Assembly: GCA_017512805.1 (NCBI GenBank)
Contig: JAFWES010000070.1
Span: 1 to 64,000, forward strand
Reading direction: 5' to 3'
DNA: 64,000 nucleotides
Origin: Clostridia bacterium
Lineage (GTDB): Bacteria > Bacillota > Clostridia > Christensenellales > Aristaeellaceae
Shown: in pieces, positions 49,734 through 56,244 of the stretch
Layout of the letters: the number at the start of each line of letters is the position of its first letter
Position numbering within the stretch: position 1 is the stretch's first letter
Position numbers and translations under genes: made by a program
Notes under the pieces: generated by a model
Databases searched by the model: none
What the model was told of the DNA's origin: nothing
What the model saw: only the letters and a program-made list of their open reading frames with translations

Positions 49734-50393
49734 ATGAAGAAACTGATTGCTCTGTTGCTGGCTCTAGCGATGACGCTGTCCATGGCCCTGGCCGTGGCGG
49801 AATCCACTGATCCGACTCCGACTCCGGTTCCCGAAGGGGATTCTCCCGAGGATCCCATTACAGTGATTACGCCTGAACCGGTGATTACGCCCGTACCGGA
49901 AGACATTCCTCCGACGGCTGCGCCCAAGGAAATTGTTCATCAGAAGAAGAACCATCTGAAGAGCGAAGAAACCACCGAGGAAACCACTGAAGAGACCACC
50001 GGTTCCCTGATCCAGAAGATCGACCTGACCGATACGGCCAAGGAACTGATTTCCAATCTGGAAGAAGCCACGGAGGGCGGCGATGTAACCACCGTTTTCC
50101 CGACCGAGACGAATGTGAAGAAAGGTTCCAAGTGCGCCGAGGTCATCAGCGTGAAGGTGGATCCCTCCATCGCTGATCAGGATTCCTATACCATCGTGCT
50201 GAGCGGGATCGCCGGCATCAAGGAAGGCGACACCGTGATCGTGCTGGCGCTGGTGGATGATGCCTGGTTTGTGGGCGACGCCGTTGCGACCGCCGACAAC
50301 ACCGTGGAAGTGACCTTTGACGCGGACACCTGCAAGGCTATGGCCGCGGCTCAGGACATCACCCTGGTTGTGCTGGTGGAAGAAGCCGAATAA
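49734..50393 (+). CDS. Secreted acidic Thr/Pro-rich protein of unknown function
   Basis: A 219-residue exported protein. Signal peptide MKKLIALLLALAMTLSMALA, cleaved near AVA-ES. It is followed by a Pro/Thr-rich stretch (DPTPTPVPEGDSPEDP, VITPEPVITPVPED) and a TEETTEETTEETTG repeat; the C-terminal half (about 120-219) looks like a small beta-sandwich (IVLSGIAGIKEGDTVIVLAL). There is no anchor or enzyme motif. I do not recognise the family. It has its own promoter and is closed by a large hairpin. Confidence 0.75.
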   Translation: MKKLIALLLALAMTLSMALAVAESTDPTPTPVPEGDSPEDPITVITPEPVITPVPEDIPPTAAPKEIVHQKKNHLKSEETTEETTEETTGSLIQKIDLTDTAKELISNLEEATEGGDVTTVFPTETNVKKGSKCAEVISVKVDPSIADQDSYTIVLSGIAGIKEGDTVIVLALVDDAWFVGDAVATADNTVEVTFDADTCKAMAAAQDITLVVLVEEAE

Positions 50394-50403
50394 GCTGAGT
50401 TTA

Positions 50404-50450
50404 CAGGATATAAATGGCTGCCATCGTTTCGGTGACAGCCATTTATCCTG
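50404..50450 (+). terminator. Long hairpin after the secreted protein gene
   Basis: CAGGAT plus AAATGGCTG (50404-50420, with a 2-base bulge) pairs with CAGCCATTTATCCTG (50436-50450), and an inner CATCG/CGGTG continues the stem. There is no T-tract; the capsule-type phosphatase gene begins 12 bases later, so it may act as a leader element for that gene. Confidence 0.55.
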
Positions 50451-50462
50451 TTATGGAAAAAC

Positions 50463-51215
50463 ATGATCGATATTCATACGCATGTGGTTTACGGCGTGGA
50501 CGACGGATCCCGATCCTCCGAGATGAGCCGGGAGATGCTGCGCCAGGCGGCCGCCGGCGGAGTGACGGGCATCTGCTGCACATCCCACGCCCGCCCGGGG
50601 CACCGGACGTTTCCGATGGCGGATTACAGGGAGCATCTGGAGGATCTTCGCTGTTTTATCCGGGAGGAGGGGCTGGATCTTCATCTGTATGAGGGATGCG
50701 AAATCATGTACACTTCCGTGGCGGCCGAGACCGTGAGGGCTGATGCTTTGCCGACCCTCGGGGGGACGGAGACGGTCCTGATCGAATTCATGCCGGAAAC
50801 TCCCTGGGGGATGATCCAGCACGCGGCCAGGGAAATGACCAACGCGGGCTTCGGGGTTTTGGTGGCGCATGTCGAGCGTTACAATTGCCTGCGGGATGAA
50901 GCCTCCTGGCTGGAAGAATTGAAGGATATGGGCTGCCTTTTGCAGATGAACGCGGATACCGTGCTGCGGAGCAGGGGCTTTTTGGGGGACCGATGGGCGA
51001 AGAAGGCCCTGAAAGCCGGGCTGATCGATGTGGTCGCAAGCGACATGCATAATCTTACCTCCCGGAAGCCGAATCTGGCAGAGGCCCGTAATGCGTTAAA
51101 ACGGGAATACGGAGAGGATTTCGCGCGGCTGCTGACGGAGGAGAATCCTCGGCAGATTCTGGAAGGGCCGCCCCGCAGAGGGAACCCGGGAAGGAGAAGC
51201 CGGAATGGCTGGTAG
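50463..51215 (+). CDS. CpsB/YwqE-type protein-tyrosine phosphatase
   Basis: A 250-residue PHP-fold, metal-dependent phosphatase that removes phosphate from the tyrosine kinase controlling polysaccharide synthesis. The start MIDIHTHVVYGVDDGSRS is diagnostic; TSHARPGHRTF, YEGCEIMYTS, LIEFMPETPWGM, VAHVERYN and VVASDMHN mark the metal sites. There is no clear ribosome binding site before ATG 50463, only GGAAA. The 3' end overlaps the LCP gene by 11 bases, indicating coupled translation. Confidence 0.92.
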   Translation: MIDIHTHVVYGVDDGSRSSEMSREMLRQAAAGGVTGICCTSHARPGHRTFPMADYREHLEDLRCFIREEGLDLHLYEGCEIMYTSVAAETVRADALPTLGGTETVLIEFMPETPWGMIQHAAREMTNAGFGVLVAHVERYNCLRDEASWLEELKDMGCLLQMNADTVLRSRGFLGDRWAKKALKAGLIDVVASDMHNLTSRKPNLAEARNALKREYGEDFARLLTEENPRQILEGPPRRGNPGRRSRNGW

Positions 51216-52206
51216 AGGGAATACACGGCGCCCCGTATGGGGGCTTTGCTTCCTGGCCGCGCTGGCCGCGCTGGCCATCGGAGCCTATTTCGTCGGGCGG
51301 CAGCTGGAGGCGGATGTGGCGGAACCCAGAAGCCAGATGACGGAAGGGTTCGGCAAATATGAAGAGAAGATTTTTCAGGGAAATACATATTATAAAAAGA
51401 CAGGGATCACGACCCTGCTGCTGGTCGGCACGGATACGGACATTACCGCCGAGCAGTATCTGTACCGGGATGGCGGACGGGCGGACTTCCTGCTGCTGCT
51501 GGTAATCGACCATGAGGCGAAAACCGTTCGCCAGCTGCAGATCGAACGGTATACGATGGCCAGAGTTCATATGTTGACCATCCTGGGGGATGACGGCGGA
51601 CACATGAATATGCAGATCTGTCTGAGCCACATATATGGCAAGGATCAGAAGGCCTGCGCTGAAAACACGGTCGAAGCCGTCAGCCATTATCTGGACAATC
51701 TGGGGATCGATCTTTATATGGTCACGGACTATTCCGCCGTATCGGAGATCAACGATATGCTGGGCGGGGTGACCGTGACGCTGCAAGAGGATTTCGGCCG
51801 GGATGATATGAAGCCCGGGATGACCCTGACCTTGAAGGGGGATCAGGCGGAGCGCTTTGTGCGGGGCCGGATGGGCGTCGGGGACGGAACCAACGCCAGC
51901 AGGCAGCTGCGCCAGCGGGAGTGGCTGACGGGGGCCAGGAAACTGATGTCGGCCAGAATCAAAGAAAACCCGAATTTCTTCGGAGAGATGATGGACAGAC
52001 TTGGCTCCCGGCTGGTCACCAATGTCAGCAGGGGCCGGCTGATCAACGAGTTTAACGCGGCGTTCGGGTATGATATCCGCGCTGTGGAACAGATTCCCGG
52101 AGAATATAACTACGCGGGCCGAACCGGGTCGACGGAGTATTACACGACATCGGATGACGTATCGGCCTGGATCGTGGATGCCTTTTACAGGCCCGCGAAG
52201 CAATAA
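51205..52206 (+). CDS. LytR-CpsA-Psr (LCP) family ligase
   Basis: A 333-residue membrane protein with one N-terminal segment (GLCFLAALAALAIGAYFVG) and an outside LCP domain. Such enzymes attach undecaprenyl-linked glycopolymers to peptidoglycan. LLLVGTDTD, GGRADFLLLLVID, IERYTMARV and the RGRMGVGDGTNASRQLRQR segment carry the Arg and Asp residues that bind the pyrophosphate, although the usual IPRDT reads IERYT. It is coupled to the phosphatase upstream. Confidence 0.88.
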   Translation: MAGRGNTRRPVWGLCFLAALAALAIGAYFVGRQLEADVAEPRSQMTEGFGKYEEKIFQGNTYYKKTGITTLLLVGTDTDITAEQYLYRDGGRADFLLLLVIDHEAKTVRQLQIERYTMARVHMLTILGDDGGHMNMQICLSHIYGKDQKACAENTVEAVSHYLDNLGIDLYMVTDYSAVSEINDMLGGVTVTLQEDFGRDDMKPGMTLTLKGDQAERFVRGRMGVGDGTNASRQLRQREWLTGARKLMSARIKENPNFFGEMMDRLGSRLVTNVSRGRLINEFNAAFGYDIRAVEQIPGEYNYAGRTGSTEYYTTSDDVSAWIVDAFYRPAKQ

Positions 52207-52227
52207 TCAGGAACGCAGGAGGAACCC

Positions 52228-53043
52228 ATGCCCAGGAGAAGGAGATTTGACGAGGAGCAGGAAGTGCTGCCGTCCCCGGCCGATACCATCCCTCAGCAGG
52301 ATGACGATGAAGTAACCATCGATCTGATGGAGCTGTTGAACGTAATTCTGGATCACTGGCTGCTGGTGGTGATCTGCGCCGTAATCGGGACAGTGATCAT
52401 GGGGGTATATTCCTTCCGGATCGCGACCCCGATGTACAAATCCACCGCGAAACTGTATGTGGTGAACAGCAAGGATTCCGCGATCAATCTTTCGGACCTG
52501 CAGATTGGCAACTATCTGGCCCAGGACTATCAGGAAGTATTTCACAACTGGCACGTGCAGGATCAGGTGCTGGAAGAACTGGGGCTGAATTACACCTACA
52601 GCCAGATCGATAAAATGATCTCCGTCACGAACCCCAGCAATACCCGCATCCTGTATATCACGGTGACCAGCCCGAACCCGCAGGAGGCGAAGGATATCGC
52701 CGGAACCTTTGCCAAGGTAGCGTGCGAGTTCATTGCGGTCAAGATGGATCAGGTGCAGCCCAATATCTTTGAGGAAGCAAGGCTGCCGCTGACTCCCTCC
52801 TCTCCCAACAAGAGCCGCAACCTGGTGATTGGCTTTCTGATCGGCGCCCTGGCCGCGATCGCCGTGGTCGTGGTTCTGTTCGTGGCGGACGATAAGGTTC
52901 GGACGCCGGAGGACATCGAGAAGCTGCTGGGCCTGCCCACCCTGGGTGTGGTGACGGAGCAGGAGTCCTTCGTGCACGGGAAGGAATCCGCCGGCGGAAA
53001 ACGGAAAAAGACAAGGAAGGGCAAGAAAGGAGGAAAAGCATGA
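52228..53043 (+). CDS. Wzz/CapA-type chain-length regulator and kinase activator
   Basis: A 271-residue membrane protein with TM1 at about 45-65 (WLLVVICAVIGTVIMGVYSF) and TM2 near 196-216 (LVIGFLIGALAAIAVVVVLF), flanking an outside coiled domain. The first half contains YKSTAKLYVVNSKDSAINLS, typical of polysaccharide co-polymerases. Its basic C-terminus (GGKRKKTRKGKKGGK) reaches the cytoplasm, where such proteins activate the BY-kinase encoded next. Stop and start overlap as ATGA. Confidence 0.9.
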   Translation: MPRRRRFDEEQEVLPSPADTIPQQDDDEVTIDLMELLNVILDHWLLVVICAVIGTVIMGVYSFRIATPMYKSTAKLYVVNSKDSAINLSDLQIGNYLAQDYQEVFHNWHVQDQVLEELGLNYTYSQIDKMISVTNPSNTRILYITVTSPNPQEAKDIAGTFAKVACEFIAVKMDQVQPNIFEEARLPLTPSSPNKSRNLVIGFLIGALAAIAVVVVLFVADDKVRTPEDIEKLLGLPTLGVVTEQESFVHGKESAGGKRKKTRKGKKGGKA

Positions 53044-53804
53044 GATTCTGCGAGATTCAACGGCTGGAATCCATGGATTTTCAAGGCTCGGAAGCGCTGA
53101 ACTCCATTTGCACAAACCTCTCCTTCGTCGGCCGGGATATGAAAAGCTTCGTGGTCACCAGCTGCACAGAAAATGAAGGCAAAAGTTCCCTGGTGATGCA
53201 GATTATGCGCAATCTGGCGGCGCGAAAGAAAAAGGTCGTCGTAGTGGACTGCGACCTGCGCAAGAGCGTCATGCTGAGCCACTTCAACATCCGGTTTCCG
53301 GAGGGGGAGATCAACGGCCTGGCCCAGTATCTGGCCGGATACAGCGAGCTGGAGGATGTGGTGTATGGCACCAACATTCAGGACGCGTATCTGATCCCCG
53401 CGGGGAAGGATATCGTCAATCCCATTCCGCTGCTGGACAGCCAGGAGTTTACCCAGCTGATTGACCAATTGAAGCAGTCTTTCGATGTGGTCCTGATCGA
53501 CGCACCGCCCATCGGCATGGTGGTGGACAGCGCTGTCATCGCCCGGCGGTGCGACGGGGTCATTCTGGTGATCTCTCACGCGCAGCGCCGCAGGGGAGAG
53601 GTGCAGGACGCGGTCAAGCAGATCCATCAGAGCGGATGTCCGGTGGTGGGTTGCATCATTAACCGGGTGAATGTGAAGACCCGCAGCCAGCGGAACTATT
53701 ATAAAAATCATTACTATTCTTATTCCCATTATTCCAATTATGGGAATGGATACGGGTACGGGAAGGAAGAGAACCTCCGGGACGGAGGGAAAACTTCAAC
53801 CTGA
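53040..53804 (+). CDS. CapB/YwqD-type bacterial tyrosine kinase
   Basis: A 254-residue BY-kinase that autophosphorylates on a C-terminal tyrosine cluster. The P-loop reads SCTENEGKSS, Walker A' VVVVDCDLRKS and Walker B VVLIDAPPIG. The C-terminus has about ten tyrosines within 30 residues (NYYKNHYYSYSHYSNYGNGY). It works with the membrane activator and phosphatase of this operon. No polysaccharide glycosyltransferases follow; a terminator comes 20 bases after the stop. Confidence 0.92.
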   Translation: MRFCEIQRLESMDFQGSEALNSICTNLSFVGRDMKSFVVTSCTENEGKSSLVMQIMRNLAARKKKVVVVDCDLRKSVMLSHFNIRFPEGEINGLAQYLAGYSELEDVVYGTNIQDAYLIPAGKDIVNPIPLLDSQEFTQLIDQLKQSFDVVLIDAPPIGMVVDSAVIARRCDGVILVISHAQRRRGEVQDAVKQIHQSGCPVVGCIINRVNVKTRSQRNYYKNHYYSYSHYSNYGNGYGYGKEENLRDGGKTST

Positions 53805-53826
53805 GATGGGCAGAAGCTCAAGAGAA

Positions 53827-53854
53827 AGAGGCGCCGGGAGAGGCGCCTCTTCTT
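53827..53854 (+). terminator. Terminator of the tyrosine-kinase operon
   Basis: A perfect 9-bp stem AGAGGCGCC / GGCGCCTCT (53827-53835/53842-53850) with a 6-base loop and a TCTT tail. Confidence 0.75.
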
Positions 53855-53883
53855 CCGTAAAGCAGAAAAGAGCAAACGGGAGA

Positions 53884-53912
53884 TTGATTTCTGTTCTCTT
53901 CCGTGATAGCAT
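53884..53912 (+). promoter_or_regulatory. Promoter of recO
   Basis: -35 TTGATT (53884-53889), 17-bp spacer, -10 TAGCAT (53907-53912). Confidence 0.55.
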
Positions 53913-54032
53913 ATGCGGGAATAATGGATGGGCCGACGAATCACCCAGGGAAGCGGAGGATGACCGATCAAATCCAGCGGTTACCGGATCGGATCCTTCG
54001 AGGTGGAAATCGTGCTGCTGGAGAGAAAAAGA

Positions 54033-54797
54033 ATGGTACAGACAGAAAATACCGCCATTGTGCTGCGGCATGTGAATTATCGGGACAATGACCGGATGGT
54101 AACCCTCTTCAGCCCCTCCAGGGGGCGGATAGACGCCGTGATCCGGAACTGCCGGAAGCCCAAATCCCATCACCTGAACGCGGGAGAGCTTTTTGCGCTG
54201 GGAGATTATATGCTTTACGAGAACGGAGGCCGCGTGACGGTGACCTCCGTTCATTTGATTGAAACCTTCTTTCCCCTCCGACAGGATTATGACCGGCTGA
54301 CCTGCGGGGTGTATCTGCTGAACCTGACGGAGGCGGTGGTGGAGCCGGAACAGGAACGGCAGGAGCTGTTCATGCTGCTGCTGCATACTCTGAGCCGGCT
54401 GACCTTTTCCGATCAGCCCTGGCAGCCCCTGATCGCCGGCTTCCTGCTGCATTTTTCCGTTTGCGAGGGTTTCAAGCCCCGGCTGAACCACTGCGTGTAC
54501 TGCGGCGGGTCCCTGCCGGAGGAGGGCCCCTTCTTCTTTGATATCCAGGAAGGGGGGATCTGCTGCCGGGCCTGCCGGGACAGACGGAAAGCCGCTTCCC
54601 GCCCGGGAGAGCGCCTTCCCCAGCCCCTGACCGCAGAGGAGGTCCGATGGATGCGAAAGACGCTGCAGTCCGGCTCCGCTTCCTGGGTGGATACTCCCCA
54701 GGCCTACGCTCCCTTCAGCCTGCTCCGCACCTTCGTGGAAACCCGGCTGGGACGGAAAATCCGCAGCGGGACCATGCTGCCGGCCACTGCGCGGTAG
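54033..54797 (+). CDS. recO: DNA repair protein RecO
   Basis: A 254-residue recombination mediator that helps load RecA onto single-stranded DNA. The N-terminal OB-fold begins TENTAIVLRHVNYRDNDRMV; a zinc site is formed by CVYCGG and CCRAC in the C-terminal helical domain. Start ATG 54033, seven bases after GGAGAG, matches the family start; an in-frame codon at 54003 adds ten extra residues. Confidence 0.93.
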   Translation: MVQTENTAIVLRHVNYRDNDRMVTLFSPSRGRIDAVIRNCRKPKSHHLNAGELFALGDYMLYENGGRVTVTSVHLIETFFPLRQDYDRLTCGVYLLNLTEAVVEPEQERQELFMLLLHTLSRLTFSDQPWQPLIAGFLLHFSVCEGFKPRLNHCVYCGGSLPEEGPFFFDIQEGGICCRACRDRRKAASRPGERLPQPLTAEEVRWMRKTLQSGSASWVDTPQAYAPFSLLRTFVETRLGRKIRSGTMLPATAR

Positions 54798-54868
54798 CAG
54801 CCATCGCTTTATGCCATCCCTTCAGGGTGAAACTGCTGAATGGCCCCCAAAGCCCCCAAAAAAAGAAC

Positions 54869-54897
54869 TTGCAAGAAAAGAAAAGTTCTGGTATAAT
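54869..54897 (+). promoter_or_regulatory. Promoter of rpsF-ssb-rpsR
   Basis: -35 TTGCAA (54869-54874), 17-bp spacer, perfect -10 TATAAT (54892-54897). Confidence 0.85.
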
Positions 54898-54904
54898 CCG
54901 CAAT

Positions 54905-54937
54905 TGGCACATCCTTGCGCTGCGGGATGCAGCGCCA
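54905..54937 (+). promoter_or_regulatory. Leader hairpin of rpsF, candidate S6:S18 autoregulatory site
   Basis: A two-part stem, TGGC/GCCA and CATCC/GGATG with a 4-base bulge (54930-54933), lies between the promoter and rpsF. Operons of this order are known in some bacteria to be repressed by S6:S18 binding their leader; whether this hairpin is that element is inference. Confidence 0.4.
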
Positions 54938-54960
54938 TAAGTCCGTGAGGAGGTGAAAGA

Positions 54961-55371
54961 ATGATGAACAGGTATGAAATGATCTACATCATCGACACGG
55001 GTCTGGAGGAAACCGCTCGGAAAGAGCTGATTGAAAAGGTTTCCGGCCTGATCACGGCCAATGGTGGCGAGATCGAGAAGGTGGATGAGACCTGGGGCAA
55101 GCGGCGCCTGGCCTATGCCATCGACTACAAGACCGAGGGATGGTACGTGATCGTGACCTTCCAGGCTCCGGCGGATCTGCCCCGGGAGCTGGAACGGAAT
55201 CTGCAGATCGACGAAAACGTGCTGCGGTATCTGGTCGTGAAGCTGGTTGAAAAGCGCTCCGCCGTGAAACCGCGCCCCGTGCGCCAGGCCGCTGAAGAAG
55301 CGCAAGCGCCCGAGGCCGCCGAAGAAGCTCCCGAAGCTGTCGCCGAAACCGCTGATATTGACGCGGAATAA
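54961..55371 (+). CDS. rpsF: 30S ribosomal protein S6
   Basis: A 136-residue ribosomal protein of the 30S platform, partner of S18. MMNRYEMIYIIDTGLEE, WGKRRLAYAIDYKTEGWYVI and LQIDENVLRYLVVKL are typical. The acidic Ala/Glu tail (EAAEEAPEAVAETADIDAE) extends beyond the usual 95 residues. AGGAGGTGA gives a strong start at 54961. First gene of the classic rpsF-ssb-rpsR operon. Confidence 0.97.
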   Translation: MMNRYEMIYIIDTGLEETARKELIEKVSGLITANGGEIEKVDETWGKRRLAYAIDYKTEGWYVIVTFQAPADLPRELERNLQIDENVLRYLVVKLVEKRSAVKPRPVRQAAEEAQAPEAAEEAPEAVAETADIDAE

Positions 55372-55386
55372 GGGGAGGAAAGCTGG

Positions 55387-55821
55387 ATGAACAGACTGTT
55401 TATTATTGGCAATCTGGTTCGTGATCCCGAGCTGCGGAACACTCCTGCCGGTGACAGCGTTTGCGATTTCACGGTGGCGGTGAACCGCCGCGCCCGCCGG
55501 GATGCCCAGAACGGTCAGCAGGAAGCGGATTTTTTCCGCGTTTCCGCGTGGAGGCAGCTGGGTGAGAACTGCGCCAAGTATCTGGCCAAGGGCCGGAAGG
55601 TGGCAGTGACCGGTTCCGTGCGCGTCAGAACCTATCAGGCGAATGACGGAACCACCCGGGCGTCCCTGGAGGTTCAGGCGGAAGACGTAGAATTCCTTAC
55701 CCCCCGGGGAGAGAGCGACGGCATGACCGGCGGTTATGCGCCGGCGGCTGCTCCCGCTCCGGCCGCGGATCCCGCGACAAACGGCTTCACATCGGTGGAG
55801 CCCGATGAACTGCCCTTTTGA
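55387..55821 (+). CDS. ssb: Single-stranded DNA-binding protein
   Basis: A 144-residue SSB with OB-fold (MNRLFIIGNLVRDPELRNTP, DFTVAVNRRARR, FFRVSAWRQLGENCAKYLAKG) and the partner-binding acidic C-terminus DELPF. The linker is Ala/Pro-rich. It sits between the S6 and S18 genes as in most Bacillota. Confidence 0.97.
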   Translation: MNRLFIIGNLVRDPELRNTPAGDSVCDFTVAVNRRARRDAQNGQQEADFFRVSAWRQLGENCAKYLAKGRKVAVTGSVRVRTYQANDGTTRASLEVQAEDVEFLTPRGESDGMTGGYAPAAAPAPAADPATNGFTSVEPDELPF

Positions 55822-55846
55822 GTCTTGAGTGAAGGAGGAAAACCCC

Positions 55847-56104
55847 ATGTCTGAAGAACGTGGAGAGAGAAGGCCCCGCCCCCGCGGAGGACGCCGTCCC
55901 CGTCGGAAGGTCTGTGCTTTCTGTGTAGATAAGATCGCTTATATCGATTACAAAGACGTGAACCGTCTGCGTCGCTTCACCAACGAGCGCGGCAAGATCC
56001 TGCCCCGTCGGATGAGCGGCAACTGCGCCAAGCACCAGCGTCAGCTGGGTGAGGCCATCAAGCGCGCCCGTGCCATCGCGCTGATGCCCTATACGGCCGA
56101 ATAA
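55847..56104 (+). CDS. rpsR: 30S ribosomal protein S18
   Basis: An 85-residue ribosomal protein with the conserved [37 protein letters not shown] and [13 protein letters not shown]. The two N-terminal cysteines plus the one in GNCAKH suggest a zinc-binding form. The N-terminus is an Arg/Pro-rich stretch. ATG 55847 follows AAGGAGG. A terminator closes the operon. Confidence 0.97.
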   Translation: MSEERGERRPRPRGGRRPRRKVCAFCVDKIAYIDYKDVNRLRRFTNERGKILPRRMSGNCAKHQRQLGEAIKRARAIALMPYTAE

Positions 56105-56117
56105 GGATCGATTCAAA

Positions 56118-56144
56118 AGCCCGCCGGTTTTCGGCGGGCTTTTT
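56118..56144 (+). terminator. Terminator of rpsF-ssb-rpsR
   Basis: A perfect 9-bp stem AGCCCGCCG / CGGCGGGCT (56118-56126/56132-56140) and a T-tract. Confidence 0.93.
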
Positions 56145-56182
56145 CATGGAATCCTGATTATTACGGAATTGTTTCGAAAGAT

Positions 56183-56211
56183 TTGCGTTGCATGGTCATC
56201 TGTGATAGAAT
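56183..56211 (+). promoter_or_regulatory. Promoter of the class A PBP gene
   Basis: -35 TTGCGT (56183-56188), 17-bp spacer, -10 TAGAAT (56206-56211). Confidence 0.7.
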
Positions 56212-56244
56212 AGACAGGAAAACGGTGGGGAAGGAGGCGGAGAC

